Below, piece by piece: positions 17,742-26,831 of a DNA stretch of 64,000 nt. The stretch spans positions 1 through 64,000 of the forward strand of contig NZ_PYWX01000019.1 in assembly GCF_003031675.1 (NCBI RefSeq), read 5' to 3'. The position numbers were made by a program, and so were the translations under genes. The DNA comes from Pseudomonas palleroniana. GTDB taxonomy: Bacteria > Pseudomonadota > Gammaproteobacteria > Pseudomonadales > Pseudomonadaceae. The number at the start of each line of letters is the position of its first letter. Position 1 is the stretch's first letter. The notes under the pieces are model-generated. The model was not told where the DNA came from and did not search any database. It saw only the letters and a list, made by a program, of their open reading frames with translations.

Positions 17742-18692
17742 TTAGTTGCGTGGCGGCAGTGCCACCGGGGTCAGCACCGGGCGGCCGGCGAAATATTCCA
17801 CCAGGTTGTCGGCCACGCGTTGCACCGTGTCATGGGCGGCTTCGGGCGACAGGCCGGCCACATGCGAGGTGAGCACGGTATTGCTCAGGCGCTTGAGGGC
17901 GTCCGGCACTTTGGGCTCATCATCGAACACATCCAGTGCCGCGCCGCCGATACGCCGTTGCTCAAGGGCGGCGACCAGGTCAGCGGTGACCACCACGCTG
18001 CCACGTCCGATGTTCACCAGATAGCCGTTCGGCCCCAGGGCGTCGAGCGCATGGCGATCGATCAGATGGCGGGTGCCCGCGCCGCCCGGCGTGGCCAGGA
18101 TCAGGAAGTCCGAGGTGCGCGCCAGTTCTATCGCCGTTGCGCAGTAGGTGTAGTCCACATCATCACGGGGCTGGCGGTTGTGATAACTGACCTCCATGCC
18201 GAAACCGAGTGAAGCGCGCTTGGCGATCTCCATGCCGACTGCACCGAGCCCGAGAATGCCTAATTGTTTACCGCCCAGGGAAGGGCGCATGACCTTCGGC
18301 CATTCACTGCGCCGTACCGCCGCATCGGTCTGGGGAATACCGCGCACCAGCGACAGCAGCAACGCCATGGCGTGGTCGGCCACCGACGGCGCATTCACCC
18401 CGGCGCCATTGGTCACCACGATCCCGCGATTGCTCGCCGCCTGCAGGTCCACATGTTCGTAGCCGGCACCGATCACGCAGATGATCTCCAGCAGCGGCAA
18501 CGCGGCGATTTCCTCGGCGTACAGCCCCAGTGGCCCACGGGTCAGCACAGCCTTGATCTGCCCACCGTGGGTCTTGATCGCCTGGGCGCGTTCGGCGGGC
18601 GTCGGAGCCAGGATTACATGGAACTCGCTGTCCTCGATGATGGACAGGTAGTCGTTGATGGTTTCAACCAGGACCAGAACAGTGGTGGACAT
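17742..18692 (-). CDS. D-isomer-specific 2-hydroxyacid dehydrogenase
   Basis: The 316-residue NAD(P)-dependent oxidoreductase is probably of the glyoxylate/hydroxypyruvate reductase group. It has the Rossmann motif GILGLGAVGMEIAKR (about 144-158) and a catalytic trio: Arg in NIGRGSVV, Glu in DDEP and His in TSHVAG. It would reduce a 2-oxoacid to the D-2-hydroxyacid. It is monocistronic and its 5' side faces the toxin-immunity locus. The exact substrate cannot be read from the sequence. Confidence 0.92.
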   Translation of the reverse strand: MSTTVLVLVETINDYLSIIEDSEFHVILAPTPAERAQAIKTHGGQIKAVLTRGPLGLYAEEIAALPLLEIICVIGAGYEHVDLQAASNRGIVVTNGAGVNAPSVADHAMALLLSLVRGIPQTDAAVRRSEWPKVMRPSLGGKQLGILGLGAVGMEIAKRASLGFGMEVSYHNRQPRDDVDYTYCATAIELARTSDFLILATPGGAGTRHLIDRHALDALGPNGYLVNIGRGSVVVTADLVAALEQRRIGGAALDVFDDEPKVPDALKRLSNTVLTSHVAGLSPEAAHDTVQRVADNLVEYFAGRPVLTPVALPPRN

Positions 18693-18874
18693 CGCAAGGC
18701 TCTTCCTGAAGGGTTTGATAGGGGCAGTATGCGGGATTTGTAGGGCACAGCGTTTTGTTCAAGTAGAAAAAGTTCTTCTTGCGTAAGGCCATTCTGAATT
18801 TTCTGCTTCCCCCTCCAGCGTCGAAAAGCTGCGCCAGACTTTGTCGACTTTCCCACTTCGCAGAGACGACATGG

Positions 18875-19210
18875 ATGCTTGTTCCTGCCACACCCGAAGA
18901 GATTGAATGGACGCCGTACGGTTACAAACACAGCCCTTCGACGCTAATACCCTGGAGAACAGTCATCGCTGGCACGTTGGTAGGCCCGGCTAAATACAGG
19001 CCCGGTATCGCTATTGAAATGCTTGAACGAGAGGCTTATAAAAATGGTGTCTGCACCACTAATGGAAAACCCTGGAAAGTCATGGAGTATCCACACTGCA
19101 TTGGCGCCAGCCATGGCAGGCTCAGTCGCTGGGTCCGCATAGAACTGAGTGCTGGCGCTATTCATGGTCATCCGATTTCTGAACAGGAATTCAGGAGGTT
19201 AACAAATTGA
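18875..19210 (+). CDS. Probable orphan polymorphic-toxin C-terminal domain
   Basis: The predicted protein has 111 residues from ATG 18875; the frame stays open to a TTG at 18779 with weaker coding character. The body (EEIEWTPYGYKHSPS, LVGPAKYRPG, LEREAYKNG, TTNGKPWKVMEY, then HGHPISEQEFRRLTN) looks like the C-terminal toxic module of a secreted polymorphic toxin, without its delivery N-terminus. Several His, Glu and Arg positions could form an active site, but I cannot name the activity. Its stop overlaps the start of a small acidic gene, the typical toxin-immunity order. Base composition is more AT-rich than the neighbours. It could be a decayed remnant or an exchange cassette. Confidence 0.5.
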   Translation: MLVPATPEEIEWTPYGYKHSPSTLIPWRTVIAGTLVGPAKYRPGIAIEMLEREAYKNGVCTTNGKPWKVMEYPHCIGASHGRLSRWVRIELSAGAIHGHPISEQEFRRLTN

Positions 19211-19539
19211 TCCCATTTCACTTTGCCGGTGGCACCGTCACTCATGATGACTTGTCGATCCTGCAGGATGTAGCGTTAGCGAAGCAGATCGACCTATTGA
19301 AGGAAGATATGCTCCAGGTCGAATTCGCGGGTGGGTTGCTGCTGGATGTGGGCTGGTACCCGGAATTTGATGCCGCGGGTGGCTTTCGAATTAATGTCAT
19401 CAAGGATTTCGACTGGGCCCGCCCTGTGATTGCACTGACCGCCCACGAAACTGCTGAGCTGGTCGAAAAACTGGATATTGCGCAGAACGCTATCAATGGC
19501 GAACTGCGCAACACCCACTTGGGTACCTCGGCTTATTAG
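19207..19539 (+). CDS. Probable immunity protein for the adjacent toxin module
   Basis: The 110-residue soluble acidic protein has no signal peptide. The start is TTG at 19207, overlapping the TGA of the preceding gene (TTGA). It is chosen because a perfect AGGAGG (19193-19198) stands 8 bases upstream. The acidic, single-domain, small layout (DMLQVEFAGGLLLDVGWYPEFD, then an amphipathic helix HETAELVEKLDIAQNAI) fits an immunity protein. Translational coupling to the upstream gene supports a pair. No family name is recognised, so the role is inferred from position and size. Confidence 0.6.
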   Translation: MIPFHFAGGTVTHDDLSILQDVALAKQIDLLKEDMLQVEFAGGLLLDVGWYPEFDAAGGFRINVIKDFDWARPVIALTAHETAELVEKLDIAQNAINGELRNTHLGTSAY

Positions 19540-19555
19540 TTGAAAGCCCGTTGCC

Positions 19556-20080
19556 TCAGTTCCAGATGTCCAAGGCTTTGACTCGCTTCACAAACGCGCC
19601 CGCCAACGTCGCATTGTGATGCTCAATGATCGCCTCGGCCTTCAGCGCCGGGGTGTCCATGCACGTATGGCCATCCTCCGGCAACACCACCGAGAAACCC
19701 AGCTCGGCTGCCACTCGACAGGTGGTGTCGATACAGAACTGGGTCTTCATGCCCACGATCACCAATTCATTGATCTGCGCCGCTGCCAGTTGCTGCGCCA
19801 GGCGGGTGCCGTGAAAGCAACTGGGGCGGGTTTTATCGAACAGATGGTCGCGGGCCGGGTCGACGTCCAGGCCCGGCCAGAGCTGCCAGAGCGCGCTGCC
19901 GGCTGCGATCGGTGAACCCTCGGGGCCGGTGTGGCGGGCCACGAATATCGGTGCCTGGGCTTTGCGAGCGCGCTGAATCAGCTGGTTGATGGTGCCCAGA
20001 ACGCGTTCGCGCTCGAAGGGTTTTTCCGGCCCATCGTATAAACCGGTTTGCATATCGATGATCAACAGGGCGTTTGCCAT
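19556..20080 (-). CDS. Isochorismatase-like cysteine hydrolase
   Basis: The 174-residue protein of the isochorismatase/nicotinamidase superfamily has Asp in LLIIDMQTGLY (D8), Lys in FDKTRPSCFHGT and the nucleophile Cys in GMKTQFCIDTTCR (about residue 114), in the order Asp-Lys-Cys. It probably hydrolyses an amide or carbamoyl bond of a small molecule. ATG 20080 is chosen because AGGAG lies 9 bases upstream; a longer frame to 20134 would run into the terminator hairpin. A 28-codon threonine-rich leader peptide and an intrinsic terminator precede it on the same strand, so expression may be controlled by attenuation. Confidence 0.88.
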   Translation of the reverse strand: MANALLIIDMQTGLYDGPEKPFERERVLGTINQLIQRARKAQAPIFVARHTGPEGSPIAAGSALWQLWPGLDVDPARDHLFDKTRPSCFHGTRLAQQLAAAQINELVIVGMKTQFCIDTTCRVAAELGFSVVLPEDGHTCMDTPALKAEAIIEHHNATLAGAFVKRVKALDIWN

Positions 20081-20111
20081 GGTCTTGCTCCTTGCAGTGG
20101 CCAGAGGGCGA

Positions 20112-20149
20112 GGCAATAAAAAGGCCCCGTCCATTGCTGGCGGGGCCTT
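20112..20149 (-). terminator. Attenuator-type terminator before the cysteine hydrolase gene
   Basis: A 9-bp perfect GC-rich stem (aaggccccg at 20121-20129, cggggcctt at 20141-20149) is followed on the minus strand by TTTTTATT. It lies between a 28-codon leader ORF and the hydrolase ATG. CCCGCCA in its 5' arm and loop is complementary to TGGCGGG inside the leader ORF, giving a mutually exclusive antiterminator of 7 bp. Confidence 0.8.
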
Positions 20150-20168
20150 GGGTTGTTTGGGGGTGTCT

Positions 20169-20255
20169 CTAGTTCACGCACCCACGGCAACCGCACGACC
20201 CGCCATGAGCGGTCGTGGTGGTGGTACGGGTGAGGCGCAACGGGATTGGGTTCAT
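20169..20255 (-). CDS. Threonine-rich leader peptide (candidate attenuator)
   Basis: The 28-codon ORF starts at ATG 20255 and ends with TAG 20169. The peptide begins MNPIPLRLTRTTTTT and ends GGSCGCRGCVN. Six of seven codons in the run from residue 9 are threonine, broken by one Arg, and three cysteines lie near the end. This pattern resembles threonine-operon leader peptides such as E. coli ThrL. It is followed after 19 bases by an intrinsic terminator and then by the cysteine hydrolase gene. It is divergent from a Ser/Thr-type transporter 260 bases away. The link to threonine or cysteine supply is inferred. Confidence 0.6.
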   Translation of the reverse strand: MNPIPLRLTRTTTTTAHGGSCGCRGCVN

Positions 20256-20515
20256 GGTTTGATGATGCTGGGAAGGGCGGCGGGCTGTCAATGGACACGA
20301 CTGAAAGCCCTTCCGGTTGCCCTGTATTGTGCTGCGGCCCGCTGATACCGCGGCTTATGGCCGACCTTGCGCATCTGCACCGCAACACCGTTCCTCAGCT
20401 AAGTCTTTGCTTATTCGAAAGAATCCCGGAGAATCGCGCGCTTGTTATGGCTGGGGCGCTGCCTGTCAGGTATTTCTGACTCGTCCCGGCCGTGTGAATG
20501 CGGAGATCCGACCGG

Positions 20516-21793
20516 ATGAATGATCAGGCCAATAGCGTCGACGAACGTTATGCAACGACACCTGCAACCCTCACAAGCTGGAGCCGCCAGGACACGACCT
20601 GGATGCTCGGCCTGTTCGGCACCGCCATTGGCGCCGGTACTTTGTTCTTGCCGATCAACGCGGGTCTGGGGGGCTTCTGGCCGCTGGTGATCCTCGCGGT
20701 ACTGGCATTCCCGATGACATTCTTTGCCCACCGTGGCCTGACCCGTTTCGTCTTGTCCGGCCGCGACGGTTCCGACATTACCGACGTCGTCGAAGAGCAT
20801 TTCGGCCTCAAGGCCGGCGCATTGATCACCCTGTTGTACTTCTTCGCGATCTTCCCGATCCTGCTGATCTACAGCGTGGCGCTGACCAACACCGTCAGCA
20901 GCTTCATGGAGCACCAATTGCACATCCTGCCGCCGCCTCGTGCGGTCCTGGCGTTCGTGCTGATCCTCGGCCTGCTGGCGGTAGTGCGCTGCGGTGAACA
21001 AGTGATCGTCAAGGCCATGAGCCTGATGGTGTACCCGTTCATCGTGGCCTTGCTGTTCCTGGCGGTGTACCTGGTACCGCACTGGACCGGCGGCATCCTG
21101 AGCACCGCCAATGAAGTGCCGGCACCCTCGGCGCTGCTCAACACGCTGTGGCTGGCGATTCCGGTGATGGTGTTCTCGTTCAACCATTCGCCGATCATCT
21201 CGGCGTTCGCCGTTGATCAGAAGCGCCAGTACGGCGCCCACGCTGATGAGCGCAGTTCACAGATCCTGTCCCGTGCGCACCTGTTGATGGTGGCGATGGT
21301 GCTGTTCTTCGTGTTCAGTTGTGTGTTGACCTTGTCACCGGCGCAACTGGCGGAAGCGAAAGCCCAGAACCTGTCGATCCTGTCGTACCTGGCCAACCAC
21401 TTCGATAACCCGACTATCGCTTTCGCCGCGCCGCTGATTGCATTTGTGGCGATTGCCAAGTCGTTCCTTGGCCACTACATCGGGGCCAGCGAAGGTCTCA
21501 AGGGCCTGGTGCTCAAGACCGGTCGCCGTCCGGCCGCCAAGTCACTGGACCGCCTGACCGCCGCGTTTATGCTGATCGTGTGCTGGCTCGTTGCCACGCT
21601 TAACCCAAGCATCCTTGGCATGATCGAAACCCTGGGCGGCCCGGTGATCGCGTCGATCCTGTTCCTGATGCCGATGTATGCCATTCGCAAGGTGCCGGCC
21701 ATGGCCAAGTACCGCGGGCAGGCATCCAACGTGTTCGTCACGGCCGTGGGCCTGGTGGCAATCACGGCGTTGATCTACTCGCTGCTGTCCTGA
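20516..21793 (+). CDS. HAAAP-family serine/threonine transporter
   Basis: The 425-residue inner-membrane amino acid:proton symporter has about 11 membrane segments. The first contains WMLGLFGTAIGAGTLFLPI (about 27-45), typical of the SdaC/TdcC/YhjV family, and FSFNHSPIISAF (about 227-238) is another family block. It probably imports L-serine or L-threonine. The start is ATG 20516. It is followed by a strong terminator. The divergent threonine-rich leader on the other strand makes a shared amino-acid theme plausible. Confidence 0.9.
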   Translation: MNDQANSVDERYATTPATLTSWSRQDTTWMLGLFGTAIGAGTLFLPINAGLGGFWPLVILAVLAFPMTFFAHRGLTRFVLSGRDGSDITDVVEEHFGLKAGALITLLYFFAIFPILLIYSVALTNTVSSFMEHQLHILPPPRAVLAFVLILGLLAVVRCGEQVIVKAMSLMVYPFIVALLFLAVYLVPHWTGGILSTANEVPAPSALLNTLWLAIPVMVFSFNHSPIISAFAVDQKRQYGAHADERSSQILSRAHLLMVAMVLFFVFSCVLTLSPAQLAEAKAQNLSILSYLANHFDNPTIAFAAPLIAFVAIAKSFLGHYIGASEGLKGLVLKTGRRPAAKSLDRLTAAFMLIVCWLVATLNPSILGMIETLGGPVIASILFLMPMYAIRKVPAMAKYRGQASNVFVTAVGLVAITALIYSLLS

Positions 21794-21813
21794 CCTCAGG
21801 GCGTTAGGCACAC

Positions 21814-21849
21814 AGCCGATTCGCGCACACCGCGAATCGGCTTTTTTTT
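21814..21849 (+). terminator. Rho-independent terminator after the HAAAP transporter
   Basis: A 12-bp stem (agccgattcgcg / cgcgaatcggct) with a 5-base loop is followed by eight T residues. Confidence 0.92.
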
Positions 21850-21889
21850 GCCGGTACAAAAGCTGACGCGGCTCAACCACGGCCCGGCA

Positions 21890-23587
21890 ATGAGGGCTAA
21901 GCTTACGCACGCTTTTTGCCAGGATGGGTTGGGCCGATTGAAGACTGAAACCGATGGACCTGCCGCCGTACCCTCAAACCGTATCCAGGACCTGCTGGCC
22001 GGATTATCCATTGCCGGTTTGCTGCTGCCGGAGGCCGTGGCCTATTCCAGCATTGCCGCACTGCCGCCTCAGGCCGGGGTGATTGCCTTGTTTGCCGGGC
22101 TGGTGTGCTACGGCCTGTTCGGCACCAGCCGTTTTGCGATTGTCTCGGCCACCTCGTCATCAGCGGCCGTGTTGGCGGCGGCAACGGCCAGCCTGGCCGG
22201 TGATGACCCGGCCCTGAGGCTGTCCCTGGCCTTCGGATTGGTATTGCTCACTGGGGTGTTTTTCCTGTTGGCCGGCCTGTTCAAGCTCGGCGGCGTCACC
22301 TCCTTCATCGCCAAGCCGGTGTTGCGTGGCTTTGCCTTCGGCCTGGCGCTGACCATCATCCTCAAGCAATTGGCCAGTGTGGTGGGCGTGCACCTGACCG
22401 ATAACAACCTGATCCGTTTTCTACCGCAGTTGCTGGAGCAACTGCCGCGCTGGAACTGGCCTGCGGCCCTGGTGGCGGCTCTGGCGTTGCTGGTGCTGTG
22501 GCTGTGCGCGCACTTGCCGCGCGTGCCTGGTGGGCTGGTGGTTGTGGTGCTGGGCATCGCTGCCGGGCAGTATCTGGACCTGCAGGCTCATGGCGTGGCG
22601 CTGATCGGCATGATCGACCTGCGCCTGGAGCTGGGGCATTTGCCAGTGCTGCCGTTTGCCGATTGGCTGCGCCTGGGCGAGTTGGCGTTTGCGCTGGTGA
22701 TGATCCTGTACGCCGAGTCCTACAGCTCTATCAGTTCGTTCGCGCTCAAGCATGGCGACCGTGTGTCGTCCAACCGCGACCTGCTCGCGCTGGGTGCGGC
22801 CAACCTGGTTTCCGGGCTGTTCCACGGCATGCCGGCCGGTGCCGGGTACTCCGCGACGTCGGCCAATGAGGCGGCTGGCGCTTATTCACGCTTGGCGGGG
22901 ATCGTCGCGGCGCTGGTGACATTGCTGATTGTGCTGACGGTGCTGCCCTATGTCGCGCTCACGCCGGAGCCGGTGCTGGCGGCTGTCGTTATCTATGCGC
23001 TGGGGCGCGGCTTGAGTTTGCAGCCGCTGGGGCGGTATTTCCTCTGGCGGCGCGATCGTTTACTGGTGATCTGTGCGGTGGCGGCGGTGCTGGTATTGGG
23101 GGTGCTGGATGGTTTGCTGCTCGCGGTCGCAATCAGTGTGATGTTGATGCTGCGCCAGATGTCGTCAGCCGATATCCAGGTACTGGGGCGCCTGGGTGAC
23201 AGCCATGACTTTGTCGACCGTCAGCACCATGCGGATGCTTCGGCTGTACCGGGGGTACTGATCGTACGGCCCAGCGAAGCCCTGTTTTTTGCGAATGTCG
23301 AGCGCATCCTTGGCGCGGCCTTGCGCCTGATGCGGCAGTCGCCGGTCGAGGCGATGGTGTTGAGCCTGGAGGAATCGCCGGACCTTGACGGCACCAGCAT
23401 CGAAGCGCTGGCGGCATTTTTTGCCCAGGTCCATGCGCAGGACAAGCGCCTGGTGTTGGCCCGCGTGCGACATGATGCCCGCGAGGTCTTGCAGGGGTTG
23501 CCTGAAGCGGTGGCACCGCAGGTGCGGCTCAGTGGCTTGAGTGTCGATGGCGCGGTGCAATTGGCGCTTGAGATGAGTAACGCCTGA
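21890..23587 (+). CDS. SulP-family anion permease with STAS domain
   Basis: The 565-residue protein from ATG 21890 has a SulP/SLC26 membrane domain of about 10-14 segments, beginning RIQDLLAGLSIAGLLLPEAVAYSSIAALPPQAG (about residues 30-62). A C-terminal cytoplasmic STAS domain runs from about 455 to 560, with the phosphorylation-loop-like region SPDLDGTSIEAL. It transports an inorganic or organic anion such as sulfate, bicarbonate or a dicarboxylate; the substrate is not predictable. The open frame begins inside the upstream terminator tail (21848), which cannot be a start; TTG codons at 21929 and 21938 are alternatives. A REPIN follows immediately. Confidence 0.88.
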   Translation: MRAKLTHAFCQDGLGRLKTETDGPAAVPSNRIQDLLAGLSIAGLLLPEAVAYSSIAALPPQAGVIALFAGLVCYGLFGTSRFAIVSATSSSAAVLAAATASLAGDDPALRLSLAFGLVLLTGVFFLLAGLFKLGGVTSFIAKPVLRGFAFGLALTIILKQLASVVGVHLTDNNLIRFLPQLLEQLPRWNWPAALVAALALLVLWLCAHLPRVPGGLVVVVLGIAAGQYLDLQAHGVALIGMIDLRLELGHLPVLPFADWLRLGELAFALVMILYAESYSSISSFALKHGDRVSSNRDLLALGAANLVSGLFHGMPAGAGYSATSANEAAGAYSRLAGIVAALVTLLIVLTVLPYVALTPEPVLAAVVIYALGRGLSLQPLGRYFLWRRDRLLVICAVAAVLVLGVLDGLLLAVAISVMLMLRQMSSADIQVLGRLGDSHDFVDRQHHADASAVPGVLIVRPSEALFFANVERILGAALRLMRQSPVEAMVLSLEESPDLDGTSIEALAAFFAQVHAQDKRLVLARVRHDAREVLQGLPEAVAPQVRLSGLSVDGAVQLALEMSNA

Positions 23588-23598
23588 CGCAGACATGA

Positions 23599-23703
23599 TG
23601 TGGGAGGGGGCTTGCTCCCGATAGGCCGCGCAGCGGCCTCAAAAATGGGCCTGCTACGCAGTCCATCGGGAGCAAGTCGAATCGTCGCACCGCCCCTCCC
23701 ACA
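23599..23703. repeat. REPIN (about 105 bp)
   Basis: Outer arms tgtgggagggg / cccctcccaca. The left arm is gggggcttgctcccgat, and the right arm has a 17-base expansion (tcgaatcgtcgcaccgc). An inverted copy with the same expansion lies inside the MITE at 13497. The sequence just to the right (about 23716-23733) matches the MITE's right terminal repeat at about 15 of 18 bases. Confidence 0.85.
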
Positions 23704-23770
23704 GTGATAGCGTCAAGTCTTAACTGACAGGTATTGGGGAAAGCCCCCATAATTTCTGTATTCCGGGCAT

Positions 23771-23804
23771 AAAAAAACGCCGCGTATCTTGCGATGCGCG
23801 GCGT
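23771..23804 (-). terminator. Rho-independent terminator of acnB
   Basis: A GC-rich stem (acgccgcg at 23777-23784, cgcggcgt at 23797-23804) has a run of seven A on its left, which reads as T7 on the minus strand. It lies 20 bases after the acnB stop. Confidence 0.9.
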
Positions 23805-23823
23805 CCTTTACATCAACATACCG

Positions 23824-26433
23824 TTAAGCTTGAACTACCGGAATGTTGGCGCTTGCTGCGATCTTGCGGAACTCGGCGATCTGGTCGAAGTTCAGGTAGC
23901 GATATACGTCACTGGCCATGGTGTCCAGTTTCGCTGCGTAGCCCATGTACTCTTCGACGGTCGGCAGGCGACCCAGGGTAGAAGCCACTGCCGCCAGCTC
24001 GGCCGAAGCCAGGTAGACGTTCGCGCCGTCACCCAGACGGTTCGGGAAGTTACGGGTCGAGGTCGACACCACGGTCGAGTTCGGCTCTACGCGTGCCTGG
24101 TTACCCATGCACAGCGAGCAGCCTGGCATTTCCATGCGTGCGCCAGCCTTGCCGTAGATGCCGTAGTAGCCTTCTTCGGTCAGTTGGTGAGCGTCCATCT
24201 TGGTCGGCGGCGACAGCCACAGACGGGTTGGCAGCTGACCCTTGACCTGTTCCAGCAGCTTACCGGCAGCGCGGAAGTGACCGATGTTGGTCATGCACGA
24301 ACCGATGAACACTTCGTCGATCTTCTCGCCGGCAACGCTCGACAGCAGACGGGCATCGTCCGGGTCGTTCGGTGCACAGAGGATAGGCTCGTTGATGTCG
24401 TTCAGGTCGATCTCGATGACTTCGGCGTATTCCGCGTCGGCATCGGCTTCCATCAGTTCAGGGTTGGCGACCCAGGCTTCCATCGCTTGGGCGCGACGTT
24501 CCAGGGTGCGTGCATCGCCGTAGCCTTCGCCGATCATCCAGCGCAGCAGGGTGATGTTGGAGTTCAGGTACTCGGTGATGGACTCTTTGGACAGCTTGAT
24601 GGTGCAACCGGCAGCCGAACGTTCGGCCGAGGCGTCGGACAGTTCGAAAGCCTGTTCCAGCGTCAGGTCGTTCAGGCCTTCGATCTCCAGGATGCGGCCG
24701 GAGAAGGCGTTCTTCTTGCCTTTTTTCTCGACGGTCAGCAGGCCGGACTGGATGGCGTAGTACGGAATGGCATGAACCAGGTCACGCAGGGTGATGCCAG
24801 GTTTCATTTTGCCTTTGAAGCGCACCAGGACCGATTCCGGCATGTCCAGCGGCATGACGCCGGTGGCGGCGGCGAACGCCACCAGGCCGGAACCGGCCGG
24901 GAACGAGATGCCCATCGGGAAGCGGGTGTGGGAGTCACCACCGGTACCGACGGTATCCGGCAGCAGCATGCGGTTCAGCCAGCTGTGGATGATGCCGTCG
25001 CCAGGGCGCAGCGATACGCCGCCACGGGTCATGATGAAGTCAGGCAGGGTGTGGTGGGTGGTCACGTCGATCGGCTTTGGATAGGCCGCGGTGTGGCAGA
25101 AGGACTGCATCACCAGATCGGTCGAGAAGCCCAGGCACGCCAGGTCTTTGAGTTCGTCACGGGTCATTGGACCGGTGGTGTCCTGGGAACCCACGGTGGT
25201 CATCTTCGGCTCGCAATAGGTGCCTGGACGAACGCCTTTGCCTTCCGGCAGGCCGCAAGCCTTGCCGACCATCTTCTGTGCCAGGGTGTAGCCTTTGCCG
25301 GTGTCGACAGGGGCTTCAGGCAGCTTGAACAGGTCGGTAGGGCCGAGGCCCAGTTCAGCGCGGGCCTTTTCAGTGAGGCCACGACCGATGATCAGCGGGA
25401 TACGGCCGCCGGCGCGGACTTCGTCCAGCAGCACCGGGGTCTTCATTTCGAAGGTGGCCAGGACTTCGTCGGTACCGTGCTTGCAGACTTTGCCGGCATG
25501 CGGGTACAGGTCGATCACGTCGCCCATGTTCAGGTTGGACACGTCGAACTCGATCGGCAATGCGCCAGCATCTTCCATGGTGTTGTAGAAGATCGGGGCG
25601 ATCTTGCTGCCGAAGCAGAAGCCGCCGGCACGCTTGTTCGGTACGTAAGGCACGTCGTCGCCGAAGAACCACAGTACGGAGTTGGTTGCCGATTTACGCG
25701 ACGAACCGGTGCCGACCACGTCGCCCACGTAGGCGATCGGGAAGCCTTGGCCGCGCATTTCTTCGATCTGCTTCATCGGGCCGGTCTTGCCTTGCTCGTC
25801 CGGTACGATGCCTTCGCGGGCCATTTTCAGCATGGCCAGGGCGTGCAGCGGGATATCAGGGCGGGACCAGGCATCCGGGGCAGGGGACAGGTCGTCGGTG
25901 TTGGTTTCGCCGGTGACCTTGAACACGCGCAGGCTGATCTTGTCGGCCAGGGTCGGACGGTTCTTGAACCATTCGCCGTCGGCCCAGGACTGGATCACGG
26001 CCTTGGCATGCACGTTGCCGTTCTTGGCTTTTTCGGACACGTCGTGGAACGCATCGAACATCAGCAGGGTGTGCTTGAGTTGGTCGGCCGCGACAGATGC
26101 CAGGTTGGCATCGTCCAGCAGTTCGACCAGGGTCACGATGTTGTAGCCGCCTTGCATGGTGCCCAGCAGTTCAACGGCGCGTTGCTTGCTGATCAGGGGG
26201 GAAGTGGCTTCGCCCTTGGCCAGGGCAGACAGGAAACCGGCCTTGACGTAGGCAGCTTCGTCAACGCCTGGTGGAATGCGGTTGGTGATCAGGTCAACGA
26301 GGAATTCTTCTTCGCCAGCCGGAGGATTTTTCAGCAGCTCGACCAGGCCTGCGGTTTGTTCGGCGTTAAGCGGCTGGGGAACGATACCCAGTGCTGCGCG
26401 CTCTTCGATATGTTTGCGGTAGGCTTCAAGCAC
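23824..26433 (-). CDS. acnB: Aconitate hydratase B
   Basis: The 869-residue bifunctional aconitase/2-methylisocitrate dehydratase interconverts citrate and isocitrate in the TCA cycle. The AcnB order of domains is present: an N-terminal HEAT-like domain, a swivel domain ([14 protein letters not shown] near 240-253), then the catalytic domains. The [4Fe-4S] cysteines are in [11 protein letters not shown] (about 713) and GCSLCMGN (about 772 and 775). The start is GTG 26433 ([12 protein letters not shown]), which aligns with the E. coli start and follows GAGGGT; longer frames to 26460 are not needed. Apo-AcnB can bind mRNA in other bacteria. The long leader here is highly structured. Confidence 0.97.
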   Translation of the reverse strand: MLEAYRKHIEERAALGIVPQPLNAEQTAGLVELLKNPPAGEEEFLVDLITNRIPPGVDEAAYVKAGFLSALAKGEATSPLISKQRAVELLGTMQGGYNIVTLVELLDDANLASVAADQLKHTLLMFDAFHDVSEKAKNGNVHAKAVIQSWADGEWFKNRPTLADKISLRVFKVTGETNTDDLSPAPDAWSRPDIPLHALAMLKMAREGIVPDEQGKTGPMKQIEEMRGQGFPIAYVGDVVGTGSSRKSATNSVLWFFGDDVPYVPNKRAGGFCFGSKIAPIFYNTMEDAGALPIEFDVSNLNMGDVIDLYPHAGKVCKHGTDEVLATFEMKTPVLLDEVRAGGRIPLIIGRGLTEKARAELGLGPTDLFKLPEAPVDTGKGYTLAQKMVGKACGLPEGKGVRPGTYCEPKMTTVGSQDTTGPMTRDELKDLACLGFSTDLVMQSFCHTAAYPKPIDVTTHHTLPDFIMTRGGVSLRPGDGIIHSWLNRMLLPDTVGTGGDSHTRFPMGISFPAGSGLVAFAAATGVMPLDMPESVLVRFKGKMKPGITLRDLVHAIPYYAIQSGLLTVEKKGKKNAFSGRILEIEGLNDLTLEQAFELSDASAERSAAGCTIKLSKESITEYLNSNITLLRWMIGEGYGDARTLERRAQAMEAWVANPELMEADADAEYAEVIEIDLNDINEPILCAPNDPDDARLLSSVAGEKIDEVFIGSCMTNIGHFRAAGKLLEQVKGQLPTRLWLSPPTKMDAHQLTEEGYYGIYGKAGARMEMPGCSLCMGNQARVEPNSTVVSTSTRNFPNRLGDGANVYLASAELAAVASTLGRLPTVEEYMGYAAKLDTMASDVYRYLNFDQIAEFRKIAASANIPVVQA

Positions 26434-26831
26434 AGTTATTACCCTCATCAGTGGTCCCACGGGACGCTCATCCAGAAATGAACGGCACGCATGCGCTCAG
26501 GGGCTTTTTGGGCCGCAAAGCCAGCGCTGCCGGCATTCCTCACAGAAGCTGCTTTCAAAGTTTTACGCCTGCAGAACGGAGCTGATGAGGGTTGGCGCGG
26601 GCTTTGACCTAGCGGGTCATAACACGCGCCAACACCGTTCTGAAGGAACGACTGTGCTCGTGACGCTTTGAAAACAGCTTCCAGCGGATATTATTGGCGC
26701 CTTACAAGGCCGGATGATTCTACGGCAAAAAAAATCTAAAGGTAAGTTGCCTGACCAAGTTTGCAGGGTGATCAACCTTAGACAAAGGGCTAACATGGCC
26801 CATTGTTTCGCTGAGCCGGGTGCCGTTGCCC
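26434..26831 (-). promoter_or_regulatory. acnB leader and promoter region with nested inverted repeats
   Basis: The 398-base gap between acnB and DUF1289 holds concentric inverted repeats: 26545-26560 with 26666-26681 (15 of 16), 26572-26579 with 26635-26642 (8 of 8), 26591-26599 with 26625-26633 (9 of 9) and 26605-26609 with 26615-26619. A possible sigma-70 promoter on the minus strand is TTACCT (26740-26745) - 17 bases - TAGAAT (26717-26722). This would put the whole structure in a leader of about 275 bases. It could instead be a separate small RNA. Confidence 0.6.

Noticed and set aside
23794..26481. 895-codon open frame antisense to acnB
   Set aside because: Mirror frame of acnB with no recognisable domain and no ribosome site.
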